A stretch of DNA of 64,000 nucleotides from Euphorbia lathyris (GCF_963576675.1 NC_088913.1:15513001-15577000), one strand, 5' to 3'. Positions 1-11,631 are shown, counted from the first letter of the stretch. Made by a program: numbers and translations. The notes: a model not told the origin generated them from the letters alone.

Positions 1-1
1 C

Positions 2-682
2 TCTGCTGAGGTTAATCAACATTTCTCCCATCTGACCTATGAGCTGATCGGAGCTCGTGAGCTTATCTCCTCCTCCTCCCAGTGTTCCATCGAACAGATT
101 GGTGAAGCCATTCGCCTACTCAACCTGAATAAACAGGAAATGGACACTGACTTAGTGAAGACAAATGAGATTCTACAGTGTACTCAATCTACCCTTAAGC
201 AGGTTCGGCACACCAACGTTCAATGTCAAGAATATGACACTGCCCTGCTCAGGATGTATCATCAATCATATGCCAAAATGACGGAATCTATAACTTGGAT
301 CAGGAAATCTCAAGAGTATCTCTTAAGTATGCTCAGTGCCAACATTAAGATCCCCGCTTCCACTATGTCCGATGGCATGGAAGTCTTCAACGCTCTTCGG
401 GAAAGTACGAGTCAACTCCAAATGTACTCATCCAAATTGTCTCGTGCTGTTCAACAGGGAACTTTCTATCCTCCTCCTCCCAATCCCGATGCTGGCAAAA
501 CGGGGGAGAAAGAACGCGCTGCTGGAACTCAGCAGAGAATGGGGGAGATAACTCAGCCTGCCGCCGGAACTCAGCAGAAGCATGGTTCAACTTCTGCTGA
601 CCCAAGAAATCCAAGTCAGCAACAAAGACCTGCCAAGAGCAAAGGCAAATCTCACCAAGTTCAAGTCAACATTAAAAGATAG
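2..682 (+). CDS. Element X: C-terminal part of the third (post-pol) ORF
   Basis: The frame is open from the window edge to TAG at 680-682; the start lies outside the window. It matches the C-terminal thirds of the same ORF in B, C and F: the block reading SSSSQCSIEQIGEAIRLLNL, a Gln/Asn-rich helical stretch (about codons 45-130), then a proline run and DAGKTGEKE. The helical part looks coiled-coil-like. The codons for GKTGEKE contain a purine tract (aaaacgggggagaaagaa near 495), also present in the other copies. The product is an accessory protein of Sirevirus-like copia elements; its biochemical role is unknown to me. No lesion is visible in this portion, unlike B, C and F. Gag and pol of X would lie upstream of the window. 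Confidence 0.75.
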   Translation, partial: SAEVNQHFSHLTYELIGARELISSSSQCSIEQIGEAIRLLNLNKQEMDTDLVKTNEILQCTQSTLKQVRHTNVQCQEYDTALLRMYHQSYAKMTESITWIRKSQEYLLSMLSANIKIPASTMSDGMEVFNALRESTSQLQMYSSKLSRAVQQGTFYPPPPNPDAGKTGEKERAAGTQQRMGEITQPAAGTQQKHGSTSADPRNPSQQQRPAKSKGKSHQVQVNIKR

Positions 683-1223
683 ATTAGAAATTGTCTTAGA
701 CTTGTAACTTTATATCTGGCATGTTCTAACTTGTTATGCTGACTATCTATAGAAGCATCTTTCTATCCAAACTGACTTATCTATATGCGATGCTTACTTA
801 TTATGCTTACATGTTGATCTGTCATACTTAGCTATCCATTAAACAAATTAAAGCTTGTGAACGTAAGGAAAATACAAGTAAAATATACTCAGCACACATA
901 ACTCTAATACCTATATGATAACTCTGACACCTATGTGCAACACTGAGTAATAACTATATGTTCCAAGTATTGACCAACTTCTGAAAGCTGACCTTGGGTT
1001 ATTTGAATTAGATCTTGAAAGGTCTAGAACTGAACTAAGTCAGTAAAGGCATGTCTTAATTTCACTCGATTAAATCTTAGAAGGTTTAGAGTCAAATTGA
1101 GTCAATAGATGCAACCCTTACGGGGGAGTGACTTCAGAAGAATAACAGATAAATCAATCATGGGGAACGTCGATGCTGAGTTCCATAATTAAAATTTTTT
1201 GCCAACATCAAAATGGGGGAGTT
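683..1223 (+). other. Element X 3' untranslated region with serial polypurine tracts
   Basis: No gene is seen. At least two G5-containing purine tracts occur: one after CCCTTAC near 1118-1127 and one directly before the LTR (aaaatgggggagt, 1210-1222). A weaker tggggaac tract lies near 1160. The same series recurs downstream of ORF2 in B, C and F. The last tract is the expected plus-strand primer site because the LTR starts at its edge. The words CTGAGT and GCTGAC are frequent here. Confidence 0.7.
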
Positions 1224-2432
1224 TGTTGAAACACCTTTCCACATGATTTTGATTTGACAAAATTATTTAAGTTAATCCATGATTAAGACAATTAAATTTA
1301 AGTGCTTTGATTTAATTGTACTAATATGTTTGTTCAATGTTGAGGATGATCATAAATGAGAAAAGAAATAAAAAGTAAGACAGGACGAAGTCAGCATGAG
1401 CCACAGAAGCTGAGTAGAACACGACTCAGCATAATAAAAGAAAAGTCTTCTTCAGAACAAAACGCTTGAAGACGAAGCTAACTGAAGAAGCTGAGTAAAA
1501 CATGACACAGCCTCGCCAAAGATAAAAGATCAAAGGCAACGTCTATAAGATCAAGATGAGTGTTCGTCAGGATAGCGCGAATGATCCGTTTACTAAAAGA
1601 CAAGATCCGACATGAGTCTGTGCCAATATATAAGCTTTGGAATTATGCAAGGAGACAGTTTCGAGACGTATGGGTCAACTGGTGTCTGGCTAAAAGACGA
1701 AACTGGCGCTAGAAGACGAACCTGGCGGAAGAAGACAAGCCTGACGCCTGCTAAATTCAGACGACAGGATTGGCCTGCAAGACATTATGCTGACCAGTGA
1801 ATGACGCAAGAAGACCGTTTGAATTCAACGGATACATCCGAATTCAAATGAGTGCAGCCTCAGAATCTATTAATATATTAAAAGATGGATACTAAAATTG
1901 CTTATGTGGCTGAATTTTAAAGCTTTTGCTGACATGTCTTTTTTATAGCTATTCCTTTAATTTTCATAAATTTGCATTTATTATTCAACTAAAATTAAAT
2001 TAAAATCTTATTTTCTACGTGTTAAAAAAACCCAACTCTACTTATTTACACGTTCTTCCCTCATCTATAACTGCTTCTTCCCACTCAATCACTATAACAA
2101 CTGTCATTTTGATTTAATTTTAATTGGTTCTATCTCTTTCTCTACCCATTTTCAACACTTTTAAGCAGTCACATAAATGGAATAATTTTATTAATTGAAG
2201 CCAGCAATTGAAACAATTGCATTTGGATTAGACACCATCTATGTTGTTGTTGGTACTTTTCCCTAACCCAGAACCTCTTTGATCTATTTCTTTTTTTTTG
2301 GTTTTGAACCTTGGGTTTTCATCTACTCTTCTATTGATATTAGGTTTTTCTATAGATTTTGTTTCCTGTACTTTCACGTTAACTATTTTCTTAATGCAAG
2401 TGCTATTTCTATACAGGATTGGATTCTTTGGG

Positions 2433-2640
2433 ATGTTCAAGAGCAAGTTCAAAAAATCATACGAGTCTTAGGAGGAGCATGATTACCGTACCGATTTAAG
2501 GTTTTCAAGGTTAACTTGAGGCGCATCGCCTGTCACCAAAAGTTGGAACCCCCAGCTAGCCATGGAGTCACTCAGTTTTCTGATTTCACTCTAATTGAGT
2601 TCAAGAGACAACTTCAGGCCCAGATTTTGCCTACCAATTC
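2433..2640 (+). pseudogene. Captured fragment of an RD19-like papain-type cysteine protease propeptide
   Basis: Conceptual translation gives the inhibitor I29 propeptide signature of RD19/cathepsin-F-like plant proteases: FKSKFKKSYES, EEHDYR, FKVFKVNLRR, then CHQKLEPPASHGVTQFSDF, then QAQILPTN. It is broken twice: TAG at 2469-2471 (probably from CAG) and a 5-bp tandem duplication TACCG TACCG (2484-2493) that shifts frame. A possible splice acceptor (atacag, ending 2415) precedes it. The catalytic protease domain is absent. The identification is from remembered family motifs, not a search. It lies inside the Helitron on the same strand, so gene capture is the likely origin. Confidence 0.75.
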
Positions 2641-2672
2641 CCCAAATTCTTCTTCTTTTATTTAATCTTAAT

Positions 2673-2930
2673 ATGGCGGCAATCTACTCTCCCAAGTTCT
2701 CCATCATCTCCCTCCTAATCCTTCTATTCCTCTTTGTTAATTCATCATCTTCTCACAGGACAATTAACAAACACCTGTTGTCTATTGCTTCACATCGCAG
2801 CTTATTGGCTGCGCAGAGAAATACCTGACAGAAGATCTCAAATTGCAGTCGGATGGTGTCTAGATCTCAGTGCTTTCAGAACCCCAGTTGCCGTTGGTGC
2901 AAGAGTGAGGCTCTTAATGATATGTGCTCT
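2673..2930 (+). pseudogene. Possible second captured fragment: signal-peptide-like segment plus Cys-rich piece
   Basis: An ATG at 2673 opens a peptide with a strongly hydrophobic N-terminus (SIISLLILLFLFVNSSSS, residues about 9-26) like a secretion signal, ending at a TGA near 2826. In another frame downstream, 2868-2927 reads QCFQNPSCRWCKSEALNDMC, a compact cysteine cluster. Together these suggest a small secreted or vacuolar protein gene captured by the Helitron and frameshifted. I do not recognise the family. Confidence 0.4.
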
Positions 2931-4594
2931 CATTGGCCTTAAACCCTCATATTTCACAAGATGATGACAATCATTTTCTTTGCTATAGTTGATTTCCCTC
3001 AAGAGTTTCATTTTTCTCACTTGTGTGGTTGTTCAAAGAGTCTATATCTAACAAAATCTTTGTATTTTACAGTCTTTATTAGCAGCCAGAGAGCAGATAA
3101 TTTCTACTACCCTTAGAATGGACTCCAAAACAGGTATTAAGTTAGTGATAAGTTTATTTTGCATAAGATCTCAAAAACAGGAATTTTGAATGGACTCTAA
3201 ACTTATCAAAATAAACTTAGAAGCGTAGAAAATGGATTTTCACATACATTTCTTTTCAGGGATCTTTGAACGAAGTTTCAAGGTCAGCATGCTCTAAGGT
3301 AGAGAGCAAGAAAGATTGATCAGGGCATTTTAATCCTAAGGTATCATCTCATATGCATTTTATTAGAAATTTAGTAGGTTAACCGTATGGAATTTGGTTT
3401 GTGTCTCAAAAAACTTTCTAGCCATATCAAAGGTAGACATTAACTTGAGGATTAAGAAGTGGAAATGTTATGAGATTAGTGAAGATTTCTACTGAAATTA
3501 AGATTTTTGTTTAAAAATAATGTGGCTCATGGCTTCACATCATTTAATATGTTGAATTGTTTCCTGTCAATATTGGGAAACGTCTTTTTATTTTTAATAG
3601 AATTAACTTTAAATAAATTTTAATATTTTAAATCAAACATCTATATTTGTTTCTCTTATGGCTCATAGAATTTGTTGATATTCAAGACATTTGACACCTT
3701 ATTGAAAAGGTTACTAACTGTATCCTTTTTTCCTATTATTTCTGCTCTCTTTATATAATAGTTTTTATTTGACCCTATGAATATATAAACTGGTAAATTT
3801 ATATGTTTTTAATTTTTCATGTGTTTGAGCTTTTTGCTTCTTGTGTGTTTCTCTTAAGTTGTTATTATATTTATTATTGTCATTTATATTGTATTAAGTG
3901 GATAAATTAGAAATCAGTTTCTGGATGTTAAAGCTACGTAGAATTTGTTGATAATTAAATGGCATTTGGGTGTAGGAGTGTATTATAGATAAGAATGGCT
4001 ATTTTTTTATATGTTACCTATTAACTTATGCTTTTGGAGCTTTTGATAACAATTCAATTTGGCCAAATTATCTATGAAGTTGATTTTAACTCCAACTCAT
4101 TGTTAATATTGGAGAAATTTGGTTTTAGATGTTATATATTTTCTTCGGCAGCATATTTATTGTATCCGGGAAATATGATCTGCATAAATGTCTCTTTATT
4201 TTCTTTAGAGTTAACTTGTGTTTCTCCATTTGTGTTGTATTTCTGTACGACAACTAGATTGCATAAAAAGTGAAATAATAGTTAGGCTTTTTAATATGTT
4301 TTTTTCCCTCATTATCCCTATTTACTAATTTTAACATTACTTCGGGTGAATTGTATTTATTAATTAGATATATTTTAAATGTTGTTTAGTTAATTAAAAT
4401 TATGGTACCAAAGGAAACATGCTTTCTAAAACATTCAAATGAGTGCAAGTATATCCTTTTGTAATAATATTTATTGGAGAATATATTAATATATTTTCTT
4501 TGATGTTTTCTTACTCGGGAAAACTCAAATTTTCATATCAAAATATTTTTGGTCTCTCAACTTTAGAACTTTTAGAACTTTTTAGACTTTGTCC

Positions 4595-4690
4595 GTAGAT
4601 CTTTTGGTGATAATCATTTTGATAGTAGTCTATTAATTGTAGATCTTTTGGTGATGATCATTTTGATAGTAGTCTATTAATTTGTAGATT
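4595..4690 (+). repeat. 44-bp tandem repeat, two copies plus a stub
   Basis: The unit starting gtagatcttttggtgat occurs at 4595-4638 and 4639-4682 with one difference (aatc/gatc), followed by the start of a third unit (gtagattttt). It lies near the 3' end of the Helitron. Small subterminal duplications are common in Helitrons; no function is inferred. Confidence 0.85.
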
Positions 4691-4899
4691 TTTTTTTGTA
4701 TAAATTATACTTTTTTGTATCGTCATACTTTTTGTATAAATTATACTTCTAAAAGAATAATTTTTATGACTTATTTTATATTAATATTTAATAAAATGTT
4801 TTTTTGATATTTCTGAAAAACAATTAAATAAAATATTCATAACATCATATAAAATGATAGGTACATCCCGTGCATTGCACGGGTTTCATGCTAGTTCAC

Positions 4900-4907
4900 T
4901 ATAAAAG
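4900..4907 (+). promoter_or_regulatory. TATA box of the X 3' LTR
   Basis: TATAAAAG, matching the position of TATAAAAG in the B LTRs. The Helitron ends only 5 bp upstream, so the core promoter is detached from its original U3 sequence. Confidence 0.55.
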
Positions 4908-5652
4908 GACAAGCTCTTCACTTGGAGTCATTGCCGAAATACAAAAGAGAAAAGCAAACATACAAGCACATACAAACAAGAAAAAGCAAATACTTACACC
5001 CAAATCCTATTTCTGTGTAAAAGTTTAGATTGAATTTGTATTCATCTAAAGTGTTCTTCATCTAGAAAGAACAAATTTGTATCAATTGTAAAGATTGAAA
5101 GAGTGGTGCTGAGTACTCGGTTTTAGTACTCAGCGGTAGAGAAAATCTGAGTGTTTGGTTATAGCGCTCAGTAGGGGTTGAGTAGACGAATAGAGGACGT
5201 TACTCTTGCATACTCAATTTCTTGTAAACGGTTTGTGCTCTACCTTTAAAGAGCTCAGTATTGGATTGAAAAAGCCCGAAAGGATTCTGGGGACTGGACA
5301 TAGGCGGTGAGGCCGAACCAGGATAACTCTGCTGAGTAATTTCTAACTCTTTCTCTCAATATATATATATATGTATGTGTTGCTTGCTTAAATTAATCAG
5401 GATATAAATTGTATAAGCTGACACTGAGTAATCAGAGTGCTGAGTTGGAAGCTGACCTTAAGTGTTAATTCCCAACTCACAAGTGAAACAGTTCTAGTCA
5501 GCCTCTGACTAAAGTTGTCTTACATCTCGCTCGGCCTTGCTGACCAAAACTGAGTAAAGTAATTTAAAGAATTAAATTAAGTCAACATAATTAAGCGAAA
5601 AAGTTACATTAGTTCCTAACCCCCCCTTGGAACTAATTACACGTGACCAACA

Positions 5653-7295
5653 GTATCTATCCTCTTCTTCGACCATACAACCAGCACAAATTTGATTTCC
5701 GTTCTAAGCTATGTGTCTACCTTGGTCCATCGGAAAATCATTCTGGGGATATTTGTCTTGAGTATGCCACCGGACGCATATACATCTGCAAATTTGTGCA
5801 ACACAATGAAGAAGTATTTCCTGCATCAACAGCGACTGCATCACCACCTTCATCTAGCAACTTGGGGGTAAGCACATCTTGTCAACTACCATCCTTACTC
5901 GGCCAGTATCCAGGTAATTTCTCTAATCTCAATCCTATATTATCTCCTTCAAACTTGGTTCCGTGATCCCAACCAATCACACCTATCCATTCTGGGCCTC
6001 ATCCTGGTACCCCAATTATTCCCCCTGACTCTGAAGCAACAAACACTGCTCCACTAGCTCCACGTCAATGTTTGTCACCAGTCGTCACAACTGCATCAAC
6101 ACCAGATCATCAGAATGAGCTCACAACTCCAGTTGATTCTGTGGACATCAACACACCGGAGATACCAAATGCAGTACCTCATGAAGAACACACCGTGCCA
6201 CAAACATAGTCTCCTCCTTATAAAACTGCACCACCTGCTCCTGTTCCGACTACAAGACCCAGACCTTGCAATGCATCGATGATTGGTCCATGTCAACATT
6301 ATATGCAGCTTCGACAGTCGTCTCTTCACTCGAGGGGACGATTTGAGGGACTTCTAGCTATGCATTCAAATGGCACAGTGGATCCCACGTGCTTCAGCAA
6401 AGCCAACAAACAACCCGAATGGCGCACGGTAATGTCTGACGAGATTCAAGCTCTTCTTGACAATGGAACCTGGCAACTTGTACCAAGACCATATGATCAG
6501 CATGTCATCACCTCTAGGTGGCTCTTTCGTATAAAGAAGAAGTCAGATGGAACCATTGATCGATTCAAATCTTGTTTAGTAGCACAGGGATTTACTCAGA
6601 AAGCTGGGATTGACTACAAAGAGACATTCAGTCTAGTAATCAAGGCTACAACCATTCGGTCTGTCTTTGCCATTGCAGCAGCAAACAACTCGTTCATCAA
6701 TCAACTGGACGTCTCTAATGCGTTCCTTCATAGAAACTTATCAGAGACAATCTATATGGAACAACTGCAGGGTTTTCGGGATAGTGATCGATCGGATCAT
6801 ATCTGTCTTCTCAAAAAGAGTCTTTATGGATTAAAGCAAGCACCGCAAGAATGGTTCACACGGCTTCGAACATTTCTCCTCTCACTTGGGTACAAGATGC
6901 CATAGGCTGACAACTCTCTGTTTATCAAACGCACCGACACTGAAAAGACTTACATTTTGTGCTATGTTGATGATATACTCATAACAGGTAACCATCCTGC
7001 ACACATCACTAACACAATTGCAGCCATTGAACATGAGGTTCCCATTCGCAATCTTGGCAAAGCAGAATACTTTCTGGGAATTGAGATAAGATATGAGAAG
7101 GATGACATTCACCTGTGTCAGGCCAAGTATGTGGTTGACATCCTAGACAAAGTGAAGATGATTGACTCCAAACCTACACTGACTCCAATGGCCACCACAC
7201 CAATTCTTTCAAAAGAGCTCGGCATTAGTCTAACCTCTGGAGATGAATATCGAAGCATTGTGGGAGCACTTCAATACTTAACATTCACTCGTCCT
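5653..7295 (+). pseudogene. Element A: integrase C-terminus and reverse transcriptase, left fragment
   Basis: The frame starts within the integrase C-terminal region (LRPYNQHKFDFRSKLCVYLG) and runs through a Pro/Ser/Thr-rich linker into the copia [49 protein letters not shown] and the catalytic CYVDDILITGN (about 6960-6995). It stops at TFTRP, where B is inserted. Stops include TGA at 5964-5966 and TAG at 6207-6209 and 6903-6905; both TAGs fit CAG to TAG. Gag, protease and integrase core should lie left of X, outside the window. The integrase C-terminus and short LTR suggest an Ale/Retrofit-type copia (tentative). Confidence 0.8.
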
Positions 7296-8793
7296 TGTTG
7301 GTCCCGTGTGATTAGTTCCAATGGGGGGGTTAGGAACTAATATAACTTTTTCCCTATTAATTACGCTGACTTAATTTAATTCTTTGAGTTTCATAGCTCA
7401 GCTTTGGTCAGCGCGGCCGAGTGAGGCGTAAGACGGCTTTAGTCAGGTACTGACTAGAACTGTTTTACTTGTGAGTTGGGAAATGACACTTTTGTGGTCA
7501 GCTTCCAACTTAGCACTCTGATTTACTCAGTGTCAGTTCAAACAATTTATATACTGAGTAAATATAGTAAGCAACACATACAGATATATATTGAGAGAGA
7601 GTTAGAGATTACTCAGCATGACTTATCCTGGTTCGGCCTCTCCGCCTATGTCCAGTCCCCAGAGTCCCTCCGGGCTTTTTAAATCCAATACTGAGCTCTT
7701 TAAAGGTAGAGCACAAACTGTTTACAAGGCAGTTGAATATGTAAGAGTACCATCCTCTATTCGTCTACTCAACTCCTACTAAGTGCTATAACCGAACACC
7801 TAGATTTCTCTACCACTGAGTACTTAAAACCGAGTACTCAGCACAACTCTCTCAATTCTACAATTGATAAAAAAATTGTTCTTTTTCGGACAAAGAACAC
7901 TTTAGATGATTACAAAAATCACTCTAGCATTTACACAGATATGGAAGTTTGGTGTAAGATCTTTTTCTTGTTTTGGTGTGCTTTATATGTATGCTTTTTG
8001 TTCTCTTGTATTTCGGCAATCGGCAAAGGATCCAAGAAGTATACTTGTCCTTTTATAGTTGAAACCTGAAAGCTTAATCATTTGAATCCGGAATTATCCG
8101 TTGGATTCAAACGGCTCCTTCCGGTGACACGTTCTGGTCAGCTTCAGATTTGCAGGCCAATCCTGTCGTCTGAATTCCACAATCGTCAGGTTTGTCTTTT
8201 TCTCGCAGGTTTCGTCTTCTTGTGCCAGTTCGTCTTTTAGCTGACGAACAGTTGACCCATGCATCTCGAAACTGTATCCATGCATAATTCCAAAGCTTCT
8301 AAATTGGTGCAGACAGTTGTCGGATCTTGTCTTTTAGCAAACAGATCATTCGCGTTGTCCTGAAGATCACTCAGCTTGACTTTGATAGCCGTTGTCTATG
8401 ATTGTTGCCAATTCTGATATTGAGTTCTCTTTTACTCAGCTTCCATGGTCAGCCTTGTTCTGCAAGATATAGTTCCCAAGAAGACTTCTCTACTTTTGAT
8501 ATTTAGTTGCGTTCCACTCAGCTTCATTGATTAGCTTGATCTTCAAGCTTCTGTTCAGAGGATGACTTGTCTTCTATTATGCTGAGTTGCACTTCACTCA
8601 GCTTATGCTGTGTTCTCATGCTGACTTCGTCCTGTCTTACTTTTTATTTCTATTTTCATTTATATTTATGCTCAACATTGAACAAACATATTAGTACAAT
8701 TAAATCAAAGCACTTAAATTTAATTGTCCCTTAATCATGGATTAACTTAAATAATTTTGTCAAATCAAAATCATGTGGAAAGGTGTTTCAACA
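7296..8793 (-). repeat. Element B 3' LTR
   Basis: On the + strand it begins TGTTGGTCCCGTGTG and ends GGTGTTTCAACA, the inverse of the X LTR termini; 1498 bp. The terminal inverted repeat TTAGTTCC/GGAACTAA around a G-run (7 G on the + strand) is near 7310-7340. Short antisense ORFs in it also occur in the other LTR copies and are not genes. Confidence 0.92.
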
Positions 8794-9335
8794 AACTCCC
8801 CCATTTTGATGTTGGCAAAATATTTAATTGATGGAACTCAGTATTGAGATTCCCCATGATTGAAATTCTTTTTATGCTTCTGAAATTACTCCCCCGTAAG
8901 GGTTGCATATATTGACTTAACTTAACTCTAAACCTTCTAAGATTTAATCGAGTAAAATTAAGGCATGCCTACACTAACTTAGTTCAATTCTTAGACCTTC
9001 CAAGATCTAATTCATATGCGCCTAGGTCAACTTTCAGAAGAGTTAAGTACATGTTTTACTCAGTTTGATACATGGTCAGTTTGGGTATCAGAGTTATGGA
9101 GAGAAAATAAAATGTATCAAAGCTAATGTGTACTGAGTATTTTCCTTTGTTTTTGTTTTTGTTTGTTTGTTTAATTAAGACAGATCAGCATTAAGCACAA
9201 TACGTAAGTAAGCATCACATAAGATTAGTCAAGTTAAATAAGGAATGCATAAATATATGGATGGTCAGCAAGACAAAATATGCCAGATAACAAAAAATTA
9301 CAAGTCAAGATCTAAACTTAGCAAATCTAGCCAAA
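8794..9335 (-). other. Element B polypurine tracts and 3' untranslated region
   Basis: On the minus strand the LTR-adjacent tract is aaaatgggggagtt (about 8794-8808), and a second G5 tract with CCCTTACGGGGGAG lies near 8890-8905. The spacing matches X, C and F. No gene is seen. Confidence 0.7.
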
Positions 9336-9562
9336 CTATTTCTTCTTGTTGACTTGGGCAGAATTAACTTTGCCTTTTCCTTTGGTGTTTCTTTGTTGCT
9401 GCTGACTACCAGAGGCTTCTCCTGATCTGTGCTGAGTTCCATCAGCTTGTTCTTTCTCCCCCGTTTTGCCAGCATCGGGCGGAGGAGGAGTGAAGGTGTC
9501 GTTGAGAGCAGCACGAGTTAATCTCACGGAATACGCCTTAAGCCTTTTCGTGCTTTCACTTA
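9336..9562 (-). pseudogene. Element B third ORF, C-terminal segment
   Basis: The minus-strand frame continues the B third ORF across the D insertion: an RLTRAALNDTF segment, a run of prolines, then DAGKTGEKE and a Lys-rich tail ending at TAG 9336-9338. The bases ACTTA (9558-9562) are one copy of D's target duplication. It aligns with the ends of the X, C and F copies. A second reading frame here (ending 9305) is a shadow. Confidence 0.8.
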
Positions 9563-11631
9563 TGTTGGGGTTTTAGTGTCCTATAGACAATTGTTGCAGG
9601 ATACAAACTTAATGTAAATGAATTGTTCTTTATATCATTTGTTTTAATGAGATATATGTTTTATAACTATATAAAGGCAATCCCTTTTAAGCACTAAATA
9701 AAGTCTAATAAAAGGAAATCCGTAAGTTTGTTTAAAGTGATTATAAAGTGTTCATACAAGCATGAAGTGAGACAAAACTTTATAATAAACTAATAAACTT
9801 AAAACCACCCCAAGTCAAGTGATATATTTAGGATTGATATATCACGGTTGAGACTTGTATGTAACAATGTCTTCTGTCCGACAGAAAGCTGATCTCACAA
9901 GCTTCATATATATAGATATCTGGACAGTTACATAGATCCGGTGAAACGTTGTTCATTAGGATTGGGGATCCGATTTGAGATAACAGGATGGGTAGATTCT
10001 TCCTTATCACCTGTTCATCTCATTTGTATTAATAGGTATAACTAATCCTCAGACTCAAAGGAATGTTAATTGGTCATCCTGAATTACTGAATGTGAGACT
10101 TTGATCCTGTGGTCCCACGATCCTTAACAGAGATGACTCTGGGGTGTGAACTGCAAAGGTTGGGTGTCACAGGAGGTAATGTCAGGGTAGTTATACATTG
10201 GATTGAGCATTTATCACTCCCGATTAATGGGAGATACATCCAAGGATCGCTTGTGGAAGACTCGACTCTAAATCCTTGCAAGGTGATAGCTTAAGAGTAG
10301 AAATACAGATTTCACTTAACCTATCTATTTGAGTTGACTCGGCCTAGACAAGTAAAATGAACGTCTCGCTATATGTGACTTGACATTACCTATAGTCATA
10401 AGATTCAGTTCAAGGATGTAGTTGATAAAGGATCGAATTATACTGTAACTAATACGGAAGGGTTAACGACAGAATCAACCTGTCTTCTTAACGGACTCTG
10501 GGGGAATGATTACAGACTTGCCTATAACATACTCAGTACATCATTCCGTTATGCAAGGATTAAATATAATTCTTGAAGAAATTAATTTAATAGTTGCATA
10601 TGGCCAGAAGTAGTAAGAACCTAATGGATCACACATAAGACTTGGAACCAAAAGAGAGATGGATATGATTAATAGATGGAAGCCCAATTGAGCCCAGTAA
10701 GGCCCATTTATATAGAGGGGGCCGAAATTTATATATAGTAAATAAGGAATTATTTTAATTCCATTAATCCTAATTTGATTAGGTTTGTGAATTAAATTAA
10801 TTAAGAGATAATTAAGTTAGGAGTTTTAATTAGATTAATATACTCCTATTATTATCCAATTAGGTTATTTATTATTATCCTAAATGTATTTGATATATTA
10901 TAAGACAATAATTAGGAATCCTATTCCGAATGGAATTCCTATTAAGTAACCTATTCCTATCTAACTAGGGTTTAGATACAAGCGACTATATATACCCCCT
11001 CCCTACGAGAATTTCGACCAAGCTAATCCCCTCCCCTTATTGTGATTTTCGAAACCTACATTAAGTGAGAGAGATTGAATTCGCATCCCCTAGTTCGTGG
11101 ACAAGAATTCATACGGCTTCCGTCAATTGATTAATCTCATCCATCTCCTTTTCTCTTTGATCTTGTGTTGGTTAATTAGAGGCAATCTAATTTGGTTGCA
11201 TCTCATAAGGGTTGATTCTAACTTAATCTCACCGTGTTCACGAAAGAAGGAAAAACAATCAAAAGGGAGAAATTCGTTTTTCTTCGCCTACATCAGGTCA
11301 GTTCACTATTTCGCGGATTCCCGGAGATTGAACCGTCAGATCGTCGCGATTTGTGGACAGTAGCTTCTAGACATATTCTTCCACGTTTCCACCGAAGGGA
11401 TTGTCGTTCGGAGGTCTGGAAGGTCTGTTTCGGATAGGGGCAGATTGGTAAACAGTTTACATCTCCTTTGAAGTTGTGGGCACTTCGTTTGCAACGATAG
11501 ATTGATCATCGAAAGGTATTTCTTCTTATCCCTCTTTATATGAAATAACGATTAACGGATCCTATGGTTAAAAGGAAGTAGGCTAAAATTTTTATATTTT
11601 CGCTGCTATACCTTAGCCTTAATTTCCTACA
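9563..11631 (+). repeat. Element D 5' LTR
   Basis: It starts TGTTGGGGTTTTAGTGTCC and ends ...CTTAATTTCCTACA directly before the PBS; 2069 bp. Small ORFs inside it (for example 11097-11363) recur at the same offset in the 3' LTR and are part of the repeat. Confidence 0.95.
10987..10994 (+). promoter_or_regulatory. TATA-like element of the D LTR
   Basis: TATATATA followed by CCCCCTCCC, about 1.4 kb into the LTR. E has TATAAATA followed by CCCCCT at the equivalent place, so a core promoter is likely. Confidence 0.45.

Larger units (their letters stand above)
1866..4894 (+). mobile_element. Non-autonomous Helitron inserted in the X LTR
   Basis: The 5' end TCTATTAATATATTAAAAG and the 3' end ...CTAG are typical plant Helitron termini. 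A GC stem (CCCGTGC at 4867-4873, GCACGGG at 4877-4883) lies 7 bp upstream of CTAG. The host dinucleotide is A|T (A at 1865, T at 4895), as expected for Helitron insertion, and there is no target duplication. Aligning the other LTRs of the family across this point shows uninterrupted LTR sequence. No Rep/helicase gene is present, so it is non-autonomous. It carries fragments resembling cellular genes (separate entries). From about 2965 to 4594 it is AT-rich DNA in which I recognise nothing. Confidence 0.88.
1224..5652 (+). repeat. Element X 3' LTR, split by a Helitron
   Basis: It starts TGTTGAAACACC after the purine tract and ends GGAACTAAT...GACCAACA, the same termini as the LTRs of B, F and the solo copy. 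Without the Helitron it is about 1400 bp, against 1432-1498 bp for its relatives. A TATAAAAG box lies at 4900-4907. Near the 3' end, ATTAGTTCC (5608-5616) and GGAACTAAT (5629-5637) form a 9-bp inverted repeat around a C-run. X sits in element A, whose integrase/RT reading frame starts immediately after 5652. The first flanking bases GTATC should recur at the unseen left end of X. Confidence 0.85.

Noticed and set aside
4028..4273. 81-codon ORF in the Helitron with a hydrophobic composition
   Set aside because: AT-rich DNA gives Leu/Ile/Phe runs by chance; no recognisable family.
11097..11437. Short ORFs in D LTR (88 and 67 codons)
   Set aside because: They recur at the same offset in the other LTR (18421-18761) because the LTR is duplicated; no family motif and poor coding character.
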